DNA of 64,000 bases from Thermobifida halotolerans (GCF_003574835.2 NZ_CP063196.1:496001-560000); one strand, 5' to 3'; positions 25,780 to 36,333 are shown, counted from the stretch's first letter. Notes: generated by a model not told the origin, from the letters alone. Numbers and translations: made by a program.

Positions 25780-27204
25780 TCAGACGTCGTAGTACAGCTC
25801 GAACTCGCGCGGGTGCGGGCGCAGACGCAGCGAGTCGATCTCGACGGTGCGCTTGTAGTCGATGTAGGTCTCGACGAGGTCCTCGGTGAAGACGCCGCCC
25901 TCGACCAGGTACTCGTGGTCGGCCTCCAGGTTGTCCAGCACCGCGTCCAGGGACGCCGGGACCTTGGCGATCTCCGCGGCCTCCTCGGGCGGCAGCTCGT
26001 AGAGGTCCTTGTCCAGCGGCTCCGGCGGCTCGATCTTGTTCTTGATGCCGTCGATGCCGGCCATCAGCATGGCGGAGAACGCCAGGTACGGGTTGGCCGA
26101 CGGGTCGGGAACCCGGAACTCCAGACGCTTGGCCTTGGGGTTGGGGCCGGTCAGCGGGATGCGCACGCACGCGGAGCGGTTGCGCTGCGAGTACACCAGG
26201 TTGATCGGGGCCTCGTAGCCCGGCACCAGGCGGTGGTAGGAGTTGACCGTCGGGTTGGTGAAGGCCAGCAGCGACGGGGCGTGCCTGAGCAGACCGCCGA
26301 TGTAGTAGCGGGCGGTGTCGGACAGCTGCGCGTAGCCGCTCTCGTCGAAGAACAGCGGGGAGCCGTCCTTCCACAGGCTCTGGTGGCAGTGCATGCCGGA
26401 GCCGTTGTCACCGAACAGCGGCTTGGGCATGAAGGTCACCGTCTTGCCCACCGAGTTGGCGACGTTCTTGACGATGTACTTGTACAGCTGGACCCGGTCG
26501 GCCTGCTGGAGCAGCGTGCCGAACTGGATGCCGATCTCGGACTGGCCGGCGGTGCCGACCTCGTGGTGCTGCAGCTCGACCGGCAGCCCCGCCTCGATCA
26601 TGGTGCGGACCATGCGGGAGCGCAGGTCGCTGTAGTGGTCGCTGGGCTCCACCGGGAAGTAGCCGCCCTTGTAGCGGGGCCGGTAGCCCAGGTTGCCGCC
26701 CTCGCGCTTGCTGCCGGTGTTCCAGGCTCCCTCGACGGAGTCGATGGAGTAGAAGCCGGTGTTGGGCTGGGTCGAGAACTGGACGTCGTCGAAGATGTAG
26801 AACTCGGCCTCGGGACCGAAGAACGCGGTGTCGGCGATGCCGGTGCTCTTCAGGTAGGCCTCGGCCTTGCGGGCGACGTTGCGGGGGTCGCGGCTGTAGG
26901 ACTCGCGGGTGAGCGGGTCGTGCACGAAGAAGGTGATGTTCAGCGTCTTGTACTCGCGGAACGGGTCGAGGACCGCGGTGCCCAGGTCGGGCAGGAGCAG
27001 CATGTCGGACTCGTGGATCGCCTGGAAACCACGGATCGACGAGCCGTCGAACATCTGACCGTTGGTGAGGAAGTCCTCGTCGACCCTTTCGGCCGGGATC
27101 GTCACGTGGTGGACGCCACCGAACAGGTCGGTGAACCGGACGTCCACGAACTGAACGCCTTCTTCTCGGATGAAAGCGAGAGCCTCATCGGCGCTGCTGA
27201 ACAA
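25780..27204 (-). CDS. glnA: glutamine synthetase, type I beta
   Basis: A 474-residue dodecameric enzyme making glutamine from glutamate, ammonia and ATP. Motifs: [72 protein letters not shown] and [17 protein letters not shown]. The adenylylation site is present: Tyr402 in [10 protein letters not shown], so GlnE next door can switch it off. The gene uses a TTG start with GGAGGTAATC directly upstream, an unusual start for such a highly expressed gene. A GlnR box lies about 130 bp upstream. Confidence 0.97.
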   Translation of the reverse strand: MFSSADEALAFIREEGVQFVDVRFTDLFGGVHHVTIPAERVDEDFLTNGQMFDGSSIRGFQAIHESDMLLLPDLGTAVLDPFREYKTLNITFFVHDPLTRESYSRDPRNVARKAEAYLKSTGIADTAFFGPEAEFYIFDDVQFSTQPNTGFYSIDSVEGAWNTGSKREGGNLGYRPRYKGGYFPVEPSDHYSDLRSRMVRTMIEAGLPVELQHHEVGTAGQSEIGIQFGTLLQQADRVQLYKYIVKNVANSVGKTVTFMPKPLFGDNGSGMHCHQSLWKDGSPLFFDESGYAQLSDTARYYIGGLLRHAPSLLAFTNPTVNSYHRLVPGYEAPINLVYSQRNRSACVRIPLTGPNPKAKRLEFRVPDPSANPYLAFSAMLMAGIDGIKNKIEPPEPLDKDLYELPPEEAAEIAKVPASLDAVLDNLEADHEYLVEGGVFTEDLVETYIDYKRTVEIDSLRLRPHPREFELYYDV

Positions 27205-27334
27205 GATTACCTCCGTGCAGGTTCATAAGGCCGCGTGGGACAGGCGTCCGCCACATCGCGAAGAGCCACCCTCGCCACCTCCCGGCTACGTATGCGACGC
27301 TAGGAGCGGCCGATTTCCGACCCGTGTCTCATAT

Positions 27335-27350
27335 GTTTCGTGGGTGTTAC
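27335..27350 (-). promoter_or_regulatory. GlnR binding site upstream of glnA
   Basis: On the minus strand GTAAC-ACCCAC-GAAAC matches the actinobacterial GlnR consensus gTnAC-n6-GnAAc at every fixed base. It is 131 bp before the glnA TTG, in the usual activator range. The RDD protein gene diverges on the other side. Confidence 0.7.
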
Positions 27351-27444
27351 GGCGGAGGTCTTTTCCCGTTTGACCTCCTTCATCAACCTTTCTGCGGGTC
27401 AAGGCCGGGTAAGCCGGCGCACTACGGCCCAGTACGGTGAGGAC

Positions 27445-27939
27445 ATGGGCGAATCGAGAGGTCACGACGGTCCGACCGGCATCACCGACGGTGACAGCGG
27501 AGACGGTGCGGAGTTCCGTTACCGGGGAAACCGGCTGGACCGCCCCGAGACGGGACCGGGATCGGTTCCGGGCTTCGGCCGCCGCCTGGTCGCCGTCACC
27601 ATCGACTGGCTGCTCGCGCTCTGCCTGTCGTCCCTGCTCTTCGGGGTCCCGTCGTTCTCCGCGGCGGGGGGCGCCGTCGCGTCGGGCGCGGCGGGATGGC
27701 TGCCGCTGCTGGTTTTCGCGGCCATGACCACGGTGTTGCTGATCCTGTTCGGCACCACCGTGGGCAAGCGACTGGTCGGCGTCCGCATCGCGGCGACGGG
27801 GGAGCGGGCGCTGCCGTGGCCCGCCGCGATGGTCCTGCGCACCGTCCTGCTGTGCCTGGTCCTTCCGGCCGTCGTCTACGACCGCGACCAGCGCGGCCTG
27901 CACGACCGCGCCGCCGGAACGGTCAACCAGAGGCTCTGA
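27445..27939 (+). CDS. RDD family membrane protein
   Basis: A 164-residue protein. A charged N-terminal tail (1 to about 45) precedes GFGRRLVAVTIDWLLALCLSS, the RDD helix with its Arg-Asp pattern. A second helix, LPLLVFAAMTTVLLILFG, is followed by TTVGKRLVGVRIAATGERAL, and the protein ends with YDRDQRGLHDRAAGTV. This is the RDD domain, of unknown transport or membrane role. ATG 27445 has TGAGG 6 nt upstream. An RDD gene next to glnA is common in related actinobacteria. Confidence 0.88.
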   Translation: MGESRGHDGPTGITDGDSGDGAEFRYRGNRLDRPETGPGSVPGFGRRLVAVTIDWLLALCLSSLLFGVPSFSAAGGAVASGAAGWLPLLVFAAMTTVLLILFGTTVGKRLVGVRIAATGERALPWPAAMVLRTVLLCLVLPAVVYDRDQRGLHDRAAGTVNQRL

Positions 27940-27964
27940 GCCGCGGAGGAGCCGAGAGACGGAA

Positions 27965-28007
27965 CCGGCGTCGCCGGGACCGGTCCGCACGGTCCCGGCG
28001 ACGCCGG
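27965..28007. terminator. bidirectional terminator between the RDD and DUF4191 genes
   Basis: An 18-bp perfect stem, 27965-27982 with 27990-28007, and a 7-nt loop between two converging genes. Confidence 0.85.
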
Positions 28008-28028
28008 AGACGTCTGGGGTGCGGCGCG

Positions 28029-28760
28029 TCAGCGCTGCTTGGGGCGCGGCATCTTGGGCATCTTGACCCCCTTGGGGATCGGGCCGCGCGGAGCCTGCAT
28101 CGCCGGGGGCAGCGCCTTGAGCCGGTAGCGCAGCTCGGTCAGCTGCGGCTTGTCCAGGTTGCGGGGCAGCTTGAACACGCGCTTCTGCAGTTCGGAGACC
28201 TTGACCTGTCCCTCGCCGTTGCCGACCTGGACGTCGTAGATGGGGGTCTCGTAGGCCACGCGCATCACGCGCTTGCGTTCGGCCGCGATCAGCGACTTCA
28301 GCCGCTGCGGGTCACCCTCGCCGACCAGCACCACACCGGGGTAGCCCACCGCGCGGTGCACGACGTCCATGTTGCGGTTGGCGTTCACCCCCGGCTCGAT
28401 CGTCCAGTTGCCGCGCATGTTCTGCAGGATCGCCAGCCCGGCGCCGAGCTGGCCGTCCAGCATCCGGTACTGGATCTTCTGCGCGCTCCGGGAGAAGGTG
28501 ATCAGCCCGGCCAGCAGCGCCAGCGGAAGGCCCAGCAGCAGCGAGTACAGCCAGAAGCCCGTGAGGACGCCGATCAGGACGGCCAGTGCCAGCACACCCA
28601 CCATGACCCCGACCGCGATCGGGATGCTCCTGGGGCTCTGCTGGTGCACGATCTTGACGACCATGCCGAACTGCTTGAACCTGCCGGGCCGCTTGGCGGC
28701 GTCCTCGCCCTTGGCGTCGCTGGCCGGGGCGGTCTGGGTGTCCTTGGGCTTCTTGGCCAT
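28029..28760 (-). CDS. DUF4191 membrane protein
   Basis: A 243-residue protein with a Lys-rich N-terminus, two adjacent helices (about 47-68 and 71-92) and a cytoplasmic domain with LDGQLGAGLAILQNMRGNWT, HRAVGYPGVVLVGEGDPQR and a basic Pro-rich tail. It matches the DUF4191 family that follows lipA in actinobacteria. Function unknown; the position suggests a link to lipoate or membrane metabolism, but that is only context. It lies 86 bp after lipA on the same strand. Confidence 0.85.
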   Translation of the reverse strand: MAKKPKDTQTAPASDAKGEDAAKRPGRFKQFGMVVKIVHQQSPRSIPIAVGVMVGVLALAVLIGVLTGFWLYSLLLGLPLALLAGLITFSRSAQKIQYRMLDGQLGAGLAILQNMRGNWTIEPGVNANRNMDVVHRAVGYPGVVLVGEGDPQRLKSLIAAERKRVMRVAYETPIYDVQVGNGEGQVKVSELQKRVFKLPRNLDKPQLTELRYRLKALPPAMQAPRGPIPKGVKMPKMPRPKQR

Positions 28761-28846
28761 ATCTCAAGGATAGGGCGGGAAGGGGGACAGGTGGGACGGC
28801 GGCGGCTCCCGCCGCCGTCCCACCCGGGTACCGTCGACGCGGCCGT

Positions 28847-29785
28847 TCAGGCCGTGGTCGTCGCCTCGCGGCGCTCGACCGCCTGCCGGTACAGCCGTCC
28901 GGCCCGGTACGACGAGCGCACCAGCGGTCCCGACATCACCCCGGCGAAGCCGATCTCCTCGGCCTCGCGGCCCAGTTCCACGAACTCCTCCGGCTTGACC
29001 CACCGGTCGACCGGGTGGTGCAGCTTGGAGGGACGCAGGTACTGCGTGATCGTGAGCAGGTCGCATCCCGCTTCGTGCAGGTCGCGCATTGCCTGGCTGA
29101 TCTCCGGGCGCTCCTCGCCCATGCCCAGGATCAGGTTGGACTTGGTGACCAGTCCCGCCTCGCGGGCGCGGGTGATCACCTCCAGGGAGCGCTCGTAGCG
29201 GAAACCGGGCCGGATCCGCCGGAAGATCCGCGGCACGGTCTCGATGTTGTGCGCGAGCACCTCGGGGCGCGCGCCGAAGACCTCGGCGAGCTGGTCGGGT
29301 TCGGCGTTGAAGTCGGGGATCAGCAGTTCGACGCCGGTGCCGGGGTTCAACTCGTGGATCTTGCGGACCGTCTCGGCGTACAGCCACGCGCCGCCGTCGT
29401 CCAGGTCGTCGCGGGCCACCCCCGTGACGGTCGCGTACCTCAGTCCCATGGTGCGCACCGACTCGGCGACCCGCAGCGGCTCGCCCCGGTCCAGCGCGGT
29501 GGGCCTGCCCGTGGCGATCTGGCAGAAGTCGCAGCGCCGCGTGCACTGGTCGCCGCCGATGAGGAAGGTGGCCTCGCGGTCCTCCCAGCACTCGTAGATG
29601 TTGGGGCACCCGGCCTCCTGGCACACCGTGTGCAGCCCCTCGCTCTTGACCAGCGAGTGCAGTTCGGTGTACTCGGGCCCCATCTTCGCCTTGATCTTGA
29701 TCCACGGCGGCTTCTTCTCGATGGGGGTCGTGCTGTTGCGGGCCTCAATCCGCAGTAGCCTGCGGCCCTCGGGAGCGATGCTCAC
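28847..29785 (-). CDS. lipA: lipoyl synthase
   Basis: A 312-residue radical-SAM enzyme that inserts two sulfurs into octanoyl groups on E2/GcvH proteins. Both Fe-S clusters are ligated as expected: the auxiliary cluster by Cys55, Cys60 and Cys66 ([12 protein letters not shown]) and the radical-SAM cluster by Cys81, Cys85 and Cys88 (CTRRCDFC). The C-terminal [10 protein letters not shown] supplies the conserved Arg-Ser-Ser. The GTG start has AAGGAAGG upstream, and the gene follows lipB by 52 bp. Confidence 0.97.
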   Translation of the reverse strand: MSIAPEGRRLLRIEARNSTTPIEKKPPWIKIKAKMGPEYTELHSLVKSEGLHTVCQEAGCPNIYECWEDREATFLIGGDQCTRRCDFCQIATGRPTALDRGEPLRVAESVRTMGLRYATVTGVARDDLDDGGAWLYAETVRKIHELNPGTGVELLIPDFNAEPDQLAEVFGARPEVLAHNIETVPRIFRRIRPGFRYERSLEVITRAREAGLVTKSNLILGMGEERPEISQAMRDLHEAGCDLLTITQYLRPSKLHHPVDRWVKPEEFVELGREAEEIGFAGVMSGPLVRSSYRAGRLYRQAVERREATTTA

Positions 29786-29837
29786 AACCGGCCTTCCTTT
29801 CGTTCTTCGCTTGTGGCGCGGAGTCCGTCGACGCGGC

Positions 29838-30539
29838 TCAGGCGTCGACGAACTCGGGGAGCACGGGCACGCCCTCGGCCCGGCGGTGGCCGGACGCGCC
29901 GAGCGCCCTGGTCAGGTGCCGTTCGGTCGCTTCCAGGATGTCGCCTACCCCGACGTCGCGGCCCAGTTCGGCCGACAGGGAGGTGACACCCGCGTCGGAG
30001 ATGCCGCAGGGGACGATCCGGTCGAACCATGACAGGTCGTTGTTGCAGTTCACCGCGAACCCGTGCATCGTCACGCCCTTGGAGACCCGGCAGCCGATCG
30101 CGGCGACCTTGCGTTCGGGCAGGCCCCGTTCGGGGTCGGCGGCGAGCCACACGCCGGTGCGGCCCTCGACCCGGATGCCGGCGAGACCGAACTCGCCGAT
30201 CACCCCGATGATGGCCTCCTCCAGCATCCGCACGTAGGCGACGACGTCCAACGGAGCGGACAGCTTGACGATGGGATAGGCGGTGAGCTGGCCGGGGCCG
30301 TGCCAGGTGATCCTGCCGCCGCGGTCGATGTCGACGATCGGGGCGCCCGGGTCGGTCAGCGGACGGTCCCAGGGGCCGGTCCGCTTGCCCGCGGTGTAGA
30401 CGGGCTCGTGTTCCAGAAGCAGCACGGTGTCCGGCAGTTGATCGGCGACGCGGCGCCTGTGGAGCTGCCGCTGGAGTTCCCAGCCCGCCTCGTAGGGGAC
30501 CGGTGCCTCGCCCAACCACTGATACAGGAGCTCACTCAC
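29838..30539 (-). CDS. lipB: octanoyl-[acyl-carrier protein]-protein N-octanoyltransferase
   Basis: A 233-residue enzyme moving octanoate from acyl-carrier protein to lipoyl-domain lysines, the step before LipA. Catalytic residues are Lys144 ([13 protein letters not shown]) and Cys178 ([14 protein letters not shown]); the substrate loop [18 protein letters not shown] is intact. The GTG start is 6 nt after a TAAGGT -10 box, so it is probably leaderless. lipB-lipA likely form an operon serving SucB encoded upstream on the same strand. Confidence 0.96.
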   Translation of the reverse strand: MSELLYQWLGEAPVPYEAGWELQRQLHRRRVADQLPDTVLLLEHEPVYTAGKRTGPWDRPLTDPGAPIVDIDRGGRITWHGPGQLTAYPIVKLSAPLDVVAYVRMLEEAIIGVIGEFGLAGIRVEGRTGVWLAADPERGLPERKVAAIGCRVSKGVTMHGFAVNCNNDLSWFDRIVPCGISDAGVTSLSAELGRDVGVGDILEATERHLTRALGASGHRRAEGVPVLPEFVDA

Positions 30540-30545
30540 GTCCCC

Positions 30546-30551
30546 ACCTTA
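30546..30551 (-). promoter_or_regulatory. -10 box of a leaderless promoter for lipB
   Basis: Minus-strand TAAGGT ends 6 nt before the lipB GTG. Confidence 0.45.
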
Positions 30552-30789
30552 CGCGCTGCCCGAGATCTCCGGGGATTCGCGGGGACGGCCGCACTCCGGT
30601 CGGTGCGCGCCACCGGTCCGACCGGACGACTTTCGGGGAAGCACTCCCTTCTGCCACAGTCAGTGATAACCTGATTACATCGCGCTTGGCGGGCATGGCG
30701 CCGACAAGCGCGCCCCGGCGCCGGGGGAGCGGCTGCCGGGACACAGAAACCTTGGTGGTGGGGATCACCAGGGATGATGGTGGGGTATG

Positions 30790-30825
30790 CGGTGGGGCGA
30801 CACCCGAACAGGTGTCGCCCCACCG
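30790..30825 (-). terminator. terminator downstream of sucB
   Basis: A 15-bp perfect stem (GGTGGGGCGACACC at 30791-30804 with 30811-30824, plus the C-G pair 30790/30825) and a 6-nt loop, 76 bp after sucB. A smaller hairpin CTCCCC/GGGGAG (30853-30868) lies between. Nothing else is seen in 30540-30900 apart from the lipB -10 box. Confidence 0.75.
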
Positions 30826-30900
30826 TGCGTCTGCGGCCGGTCCCGACGCAGACTCCCCGTGAGGGGAGCCCACCGCGGGGACCGGCCGGTGGCCGTCCTG

Positions 30901-32331
30901 CTAGTCCAGACCCAGTTCGGCCTCGAAGGAGCCCTCCTCCAGGCGCTCCTTGACACTGGTGAGGAAGCGCGCGGCGTCGGCGCCGTCGATGAGTCGGTGG
31001 TCGTAGCTCAGCGACAGGTACGCCATCGAGCGGACCGTGATGACCTCGCCGAGCTGCGGGTCCTCGACCACCACCGGGCGCTTGACCACGGTGCCGGTGC
31101 TCAGGATGCCCACCTGCGGCTGGTTGATGATCGGCGTCTCCAGCAGTGCGCCGTTCGCCCCGCTGTCGACCAGGGTGAACGTGCCGCCGCTGAGCTCGTC
31201 GGGACCGAGCCGGGCGGTGTGCGCGCGCTCGCTCAGGTCGGCGATCTTGCGGGCCAGACCGCCCAGGTTGAGGTCGCCGGCGTCCTTGATCACCGGAGCC
31301 AGCATGCCCCGCTCGGTGTCCACCGACACCGCGAGGTTCTCGATGCTGTGATAGGTGACCTCGGTCCCCTCGATGACGGCGTTGAGCTTGGGGTTGGCCT
31401 TCAACGCCTCGATCGTGGCCAGCGCGAAGAACGGGAAGAAGCCCAGCTCCACGCCCTCGACGGCGGCGAACTGAGCGGCGGCCTGCTCCCGCAGTCGGGC
31501 GATCCTGGTGACGTCGACCTCGATCACCTGGGTGAGCTGGGCGGAGGTGCGCAGCGACTCGACCATCTGCTCGGCGATGGTCTGCCGCAGCCGCGACATC
31601 GTCTCGGTGCGTCCGCGCAGGGTGGTGTCGGCGGCCGCGCGGCGCGGCGCGGGAGCCGTGGCGGGAGCGGGTCCGGCGGCGGCGCGCTGCTGCTGCTCGC
31701 GCCTGCGCCGGGCGGCCTCCAGGACGTCCTGCTTGCGGATGCGGCCACCCACGCCGGTGCCCTTCACCGAGGACAGGTCCACGCCCTCCTGGGCGGCGAG
31801 CTTGCGCACCAGCGGGGTCACGTACCCCTCGCTGGTCGCGTCGGTGCCCGAGACCTGACCGGTGCCGCTCAGCGTCCCCAGGTCCACCGTCGGAGTCTCC
31901 TCCTCGCGGGTGCGGCGGGCCTGCGCGGCGGGAGCGGGAGCGGGCTGCGCAGCGGGCTCCGGCCGCGGAGCGGGGGCGGGCTCGGGCGCGGCCTGCGGTG
32001 CGGGCTCCGGCTCCGGTTCCGGCTCGGGTGCGGCCTCGGCCTCGGGCTCGGGTTCGGCCGCGGGGGCCTCCTCCTGCGGCGCGGGAGCCTCGTCGGCACC
32101 GCCGATGATCGCGATCTGGGCCCCCACCTCGACCGTCTCGTCCTCACTGACCAGGATCTTGGTCAGCACGCCGGAGACGGGGGAGGGGATCTCGGTGTCG
32201 ACCTTGTCGGTCGAGACCTCAAGAAGCGGCTCGTCGACCTCGACGGTGTCGCCTTCCTTCTTGAGCCATTGGGTGACGGTGCCCTCGGAGACGCTTTCGC
32301 CCAGCGCGGGCATGGAAACGGGAGTGGACAT
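30901..32331 (-). CDS. sucB: 2-oxoglutarate dehydrogenase E2, dihydrolipoamide succinyltransferase
   Basis: A 476-residue E2 core protein. The lipoyl domain (1 to about 78) has modified Lys43 (STDKVDTEI). A long Pro/Ala/Glu-rich flexible linker (about 80-165) leads to the E3-binding domain with [19 protein letters not shown], then the catalytic domain with [14 protein letters not shown] (His445, Asp449). Only one lipoyl domain is present; some actinobacterial homologues have two or three. ATG 32331 has GAGGA upstream. It lies 86 bp downstream of lpd. It could serve another 2-oxoacid complex; the [12 protein letters not shown] start favours the SucB type. Confidence 0.9.
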   Translation of the reverse strand: MSTPVSMPALGESVSEGTVTQWLKKEGDTVEVDEPLLEVSTDKVDTEIPSPVSGVLTKILVSEDETVEVGAQIAIIGGADEAPAPQEEAPAAEPEPEAEAAPEPEPEPEPAPQAAPEPAPAPRPEPAAQPAPAPAAQARRTREEETPTVDLGTLSGTGQVSGTDATSEGYVTPLVRKLAAQEGVDLSSVKGTGVGGRIRKQDVLEAARRRREQQQRAAAGPAPATAPAPRRAAADTTLRGRTETMSRLRQTIAEQMVESLRTSAQLTQVIEVDVTRIARLREQAAAQFAAVEGVELGFFPFFALATIEALKANPKLNAVIEGTEVTYHSIENLAVSVDTERGMLAPVIKDAGDLNLGGLARKIADLSERAHTARLGPDELSGGTFTLVDSGANGALLETPIINQPQVGILSTGTVVKRPVVVEDPQLGEVITVRSMAYLSLSYDHRLIDGADAARFLTSVKERLEEGSFEAELGLD

Positions 32332-32417
32332 GGGTTCCTCTTGTGTGAGCGGTCGCAGGAACGGCGGAAACGGGGTGGGCGGGTGCCCGCGGGACCCGCC
32401 CACCCCCCGACGGCGGA

Positions 32418-33797
32418 TCAGTCGTGGACGTGCAGCGGTTTGCCCGCCAGCGCCAGGTGCGCCTCGCCCAGCGCCTCGGACTGGGTCGGGTGCGGGTGGA
32501 TGAGCTGCGCGACCTCGGCGGGCAGGGCCTCCCAGTTGTAGATCAGCTGGCCCTCGGTGATCAGCTCGCCGACACGGCTGCCCACCATGTGGACACCCAG
32601 CACCGGGCCGTCCTTGGCCGCGACGACCTTGACCGCGCCCTGCGTCTGCAGGATCTGGCTCCGGCCGTTGCCCGCCAGGTTGTAGACGAACTCGGTGGTC
32701 TCGATCCCGCGCTCGGCCGCCGTCTTGGAGGTGATCCCCACGGAGGCCACCTCCGGCTCGGAGTAGGTGACGCGGGGAACGCCGTCGTAGTCGATGTTCA
32801 CCGGGTTCAGCCCGGCGATGTACTCGGCCACGAAGATGCCCTCGGCGAAGCCGACGTGCGCCAACTGCAGGGTCGGGATGAGGTCGCCCACGGCGTAGAT
32901 GTTGCCGACGCCGGTGTGCAGGTTCTCGTTGACCTGCACGAAGCCGCGCTCCATCCGGATGCCGACCTCTTCGAAGCCCAGCCCCTGCGAGACCGGGCCG
33001 CGGCCCACGGCCACCAGCAGCAGCTCGCCCTCGACGGTCTTGCCGTTGGCGAGGGTCATGCTGACGCCGGTCTCGGTGGTCTTGACGCTCTCGAACGGGT
33101 TGGCCAGCTCGAACTTGATGCCGCGCTTGCGGAAGGCCCGCTCCAGCAGCTTGGAGCTGGACTCCTCCTCGGCGGGCAGCAGGTGCGGCAGGCCCTCGAC
33201 GATCGTCACCTCGGCGCCGAAGGAGCGCCAGGCGCTCGCGAACTCCACGCCGATGACGCCGCCGCCCAGGATGATCGCCGACTTGGGGATGCGGTCCAGC
33301 CTGAGGGCCTCGTAGCTGGAGATGATCCGTTCACCGTCCAGCTCCAGGCCGGGGATGGAGCGCGCCTGGGAACCGGTGGCCAACACGATGTTGGCGCCCT
33401 TGTAGACCGCGCCGTTGACGGTCACCTCGTCGACGGCGGTCAGCCTGCCCTCGCCCTCGACGACGGTGATGCCGTGGGACTTGATCAGGCCGGTCAGACC
33501 GCGGTGCAGACCGCCGACGACCTTGTCCTTGTACTTGTGCACGCCGGCCATGTCGATGGAATCGAACGCGGCCCGGACGCCGAACTTCTCACTCTCGCGG
33601 ACGGTGTCGGCGACCTCTCCCGCGTGCAGCAGGGCCTTGGTCGGGATGCAGCCGTAGTGCAGGCAGGTGCCGCCGAGCTTGTCTTTCTCGATCAGGGCGA
33701 CACTCATGCCCAGTTCGGAGGCGCGGATGGCAGCCGCGTAGCCGCCGCTTCCGGCGCCCAGGATGACGAGGTCGAATGTGCCGCCGCTCTCACTCAC
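32418..33797 (-). CDS. lpdA: dihydrolipoyl dehydrogenase (E3)
   Basis: A 459-residue flavoprotein that reoxidises dihydrolipoyl groups with NAD+. FAD motif [20 protein letters not shown] near residue 12; redox disulfide Cys45-Cys50 ([13 protein letters not shown]); NAD motif [21 protein letters not shown]; the dimer-interface catalytic [15 protein letters not shown] near the C-terminus. GTG 33797 begins [13 protein letters not shown] and has AAGGAG 10 nt upstream. It forms a minus-strand series with pepA upstream and sucB downstream. Confidence 0.96.
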   Translation of the reverse strand: MSESGGTFDLVILGAGSGGYAAAIRASELGMSVALIEKDKLGGTCLHYGCIPTKALLHAGEVADTVRESEKFGVRAAFDSIDMAGVHKYKDKVVGGLHRGLTGLIKSHGITVVEGEGRLTAVDEVTVNGAVYKGANIVLATGSQARSIPGLELDGERIISSYEALRLDRIPKSAIILGGGVIGVEFASAWRSFGAEVTIVEGLPHLLPAEEESSSKLLERAFRKRGIKFELANPFESVKTTETGVSMTLANGKTVEGELLLVAVGRGPVSQGLGFEEVGIRMERGFVQVNENLHTGVGNIYAVGDLIPTLQLAHVGFAEGIFVAEYIAGLNPVNIDYDGVPRVTYSEPEVASVGITSKTAAERGIETTEFVYNLAGNGRSQILQTQGAVKVVAAKDGPVLGVHMVGSRVGELITEGQLIYNWEALPAEVAQLIHPHPTQSEALGEAHLALAGKPLHVHD

Positions 33798-33881
33798 GGG
33801 AAGGACACTCCTTGCTGGTTCTTTCGGTGTGATCGCACACCGTTGGCGAGCCCGGACGCGGCTCATGACGTCCGGTCTTGG

Positions 33882-35381
33882 TTATTCGGCTCTTTCGGAG
33901 AGGGACTCGGCCAGGCGAACGAGGGTGCGTGTCGCCGCGCCCGTGCCCCCCTTCGGGGTGTAACCGTGGGGCTGTCCCTGGTTGAACGCCGGTCCGGCGA
34001 TGTCCAGGTGGGCCCACCTGACTCCGTCTGCGATGAACTCCTTGAGGAACACTCCGGCGCTGAGCATGCCGCCCCAGCGCTCCGCCGACACGTTGGCGAT
34101 GTCGGCCACCGACGAGTCCAGGCCCCTGCGCAGCTCCTCGGGCAGCGGCATGGGCCACGCCGCCTCGCCCGCGGCCTCGGCGGCGGCCACCACCTGCTCG
34201 CGCACCGCGTCGTCGTTGGCCATCACCGCGAAGACGCGCGTGCCCAGCGCGACCAGTTGCGCGCCGGTCAGCGTGGCCACGTCCACGATCAGGTCGGGAG
34301 AGTCCTCGTGGGCGCGCACCAGCGCGTCGGCCATGACCAGGCGCCCCTCGGCGTCGGTGTTGAGCACCTCGACGGTCTTGCCGCCGTAGACGGTCAGCAC
34401 GTCGGAGGGGCGCTGCGCGGTGCCGCTGGGCATGTTCTCGGCGATGGCGAGGTAGCTGACGACGTTCACGGCGGGACGCAGCTCGGCGATGGCGCGCATC
34501 GCGGCCAGCACCGCCGCGGCGCCGCCCATGTCGGACTTCATCCAGTCCATCGACGAGGTGGGCTTGAGCGACAGGCCGCCGGAGTCGAAGGTGATGCCCT
34601 TGCCGACGAGCGCGAGGGTCCTGGTCGCGTCGGGGTGGCTGTAGGACATGCGGACCAGGCGCGGCGGGTTGACCGACCCCTGGCCGACTCCGACGAGGCC
34701 GCCGTAGCCGCCCTCGGCCAACGCCCTCTCGTCGAGGACCGTCACGTCCAGGCCGCCGTCCCGGGCGACCTGCTCGGCGATCCCCGCCAGGTCCTCGGGG
34801 CACAGGTCCACGGGCGCGGTGTTGACCAGGTCGCGGGCCAGGCAGACCGAGGAGGCCAGCACCCTGGCGCGCTCGACCGACTCGGACGCGCCGTCGGCAC
34901 CGCTGACCACGACCAGGGACTCGACCGGGGACTCGGTGGAACCGGTGCGGTAGCGGTCGAAGGAGTAGCCGCCCAGCAGCGCGCCCAGGGCCGCGGCGGC
35001 GGCCAGCTCACCGCTTTCGGCCGGCAGGGCGAGCACGACCCGGGACTTGCCGCGCAGGCCGCGCAGGGCGGCTCCCGCGGCACGCGCCACCGTGTCGGCG
35101 GACACCGACCCGCCGTCGGCGGGTGCCGGACCGAGGCCGACCGCGACCACCACCGGGGCCGCGACAGCGCCCAGAGCCGGGACGGTGCGCACCTCCTCGG
35201 CCGCTCCGGTGGCACCCAGCAGGGCCAGGGCCGCGCCGAGTCCGCCGGGGAAGGCGGAGTCGACGTCGTGAGCGCCCGACGCGGGTTCCGGGCCGTCGGC
35301 CCCGGAATGGTAGCCGACGACTACCGCGTCAGCGTCGAGCGAACGTGGGGACTCGGATTTGACTTCCAGCGACGTGCTCAC
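33882..35381 (-). CDS. pepA: leucyl aminopeptidase, M17 family
   Basis: A 499-residue hexameric zinc/manganese peptidase. The N-terminal macro-like domain (about 1-190) is divergent. The catalytic domain has LVGKGITFDSGGLSLKP (metal-binding Lys/Asp), MKSDMGGAAAVLAAM, and the family signature NTDAEGRLVMADAL. It trims N-terminal residues in the cytosol; some relatives also bind DNA. The GTG start at 35381 follows a TAGCAT -10 by 7 nt, so it is leaderless. It ends 84 bp before lpdA, which has its own ribosome site. Confidence 0.95.
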   Translation of the reverse strand: MSTSLEVKSESPRSLDADAVVVGYHSGADGPEPASGAHDVDSAFPGGLGAALALLGATGAAEEVRTVPALGAVAAPVVVAVGLGPAPADGGSVSADTVARAAGAALRGLRGKSRVVLALPAESGELAAAAALGALLGGYSFDRYRTGSTESPVESLVVVSGADGASESVERARVLASSVCLARDLVNTAPVDLCPEDLAGIAEQVARDGGLDVTVLDERALAEGGYGGLVGVGQGSVNPPRLVRMSYSHPDATRTLALVGKGITFDSGGLSLKPTSSMDWMKSDMGGAAAVLAAMRAIAELRPAVNVVSYLAIAENMPSGTAQRPSDVLTVYGGKTVEVLNTDAEGRLVMADALVRAHEDSPDLIVDVATLTGAQLVALGTRVFAVMANDDAVREQVVAAAEAAGEAAWPMPLPEELRRGLDSSVADIANVSAERWGGMLSAGVFLKEFIADGVRWAHLDIAGPAFNQGQPHGYTPKGGTGAATRTLVRLAESLSERAE

Positions 35382-35388
35382 GGTCTCG

Positions 35389-35394
35389 ATGCTA
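35389..35394 (-). promoter_or_regulatory. -10 box of a leaderless promoter for pepA
   Basis: Minus-strand TAGCAT ends 7 nt before the pepA GTG. Confidence 0.5.
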
Positions 35395-35571
35395 GTCCTT
35401 GCGCTGTGCGGGCGGACACACACGTCCCAGGCGTGCCCCGAACTTCTCCGGGAAACGCCCGGGGCGCTCTGCGACGTCCGGGACGTGCGGGTTTGTCGGA
35501 TGCGCGCACGCCGCGGGCGGACGGCGCGGAGCGGGGTGCGAGTGATCTTATGTGAACGAATGTGATGCTGC

Positions 35572-36333
35572 TTACAGAGCCGCGGCGACCACGAGGGCGA
35601 CGCTCGCCGCGGTCTCGGCGAGCGCGCCCAGCACGTCGCCGGTCATCCCGCCCAGACGGCGACGCAGCCGTAGCAGCAGCGCGCCCGCCGCGACCAGGCC
35701 CGCGCCCACCGCCACCGGCCATCCCCGGTCCCACAGTCCGACCAGCAGCACGGCGCAGGTGACGGCCGCCGCCGCCGGATAGGGCACGGTCCGTGCCACG
35801 AACGCGCCCAACCCGTCCGGCCGGGCCGCGCCGACGGCGCGCGTGCACGCCCAGGTGATGGCCAGCCGCCCCGACAGTAGTGCCGCCGCCAGCCCCAGCG
35901 CGGCCTCGGCGATCCCGCGCTCGGCCAGCGCGGCCAGGGCCGCCACCTGCACCAGCACCGCGAAGACCAGGGTGACCACGCCGAACGGGCCGATGTCGGA
36001 GCGCTTCATGATCTCCAGCGCCCGCCCGGAGTCGGCGCCGCCGCCCAGGCCGTCGGCGACGTCGGCCAGCCCGTCCAGGTGCAGGCCCCGGGTGAGCAGC
36101 GCCAGCGCGCCCACCGCCAGCGCGGCGGCCAGCAGGGGCGACAGCCCGACCAGCAGCGCCCCCGCCAGCACCAGTGCGCCCACGGCCGCCAGCAGCACGC
36201 CCACCAGCGGTGCCGCGGTCATCGCCCAGGCGGCCACGGTGCGGTCCACCCGGCTCACCCGGACCGGAACGACCGTCAGCGTGCCCACCGCCATGCGCAG
36301 CCCGTCGGCGCAGTCACGGAACACGCCGCTCAC
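35572..36333 (-). CDS. cobS: adenosylcobinamide-GDP ribazoletransferase
   Basis: A 253-residue membrane enzyme joining adenosylcobinamide-GDP to alpha-ribazole in cobalamin assembly. The signature LLTRGLHLDGLADVADGLGG with the Asp motif, followed by ALEIMKRSDIGPFGVV, is intact; six or so hydrophobic helices follow. GTG 36333 overlaps the cobU stop (GTGA), so the two are translationally coupled. The C-terminus GGMTGDVLGALAETAAS is typical. No other cobalamin genes lie in the window, so this pair serves late assembly or salvage. Confidence 0.94.
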   Translation of the reverse strand: MSGVFRDCADGLRMAVGTLTVVPVRVSRVDRTVAAWAMTAAPLVGVLLAAVGALVLAGALLVGLSPLLAAALAVGALALLTRGLHLDGLADVADGLGGGADSGRALEIMKRSDIGPFGVVTLVFAVLVQVAALAALAERGIAEAALGLAAALLSGRLAITWACTRAVGAARPDGLGAFVARTVPYPAAAAVTCAVLLVGLWDRGWPVAVGAGLVAAGALLLRLRRRLGGMTGDVLGALAETAASVALVVAAAL

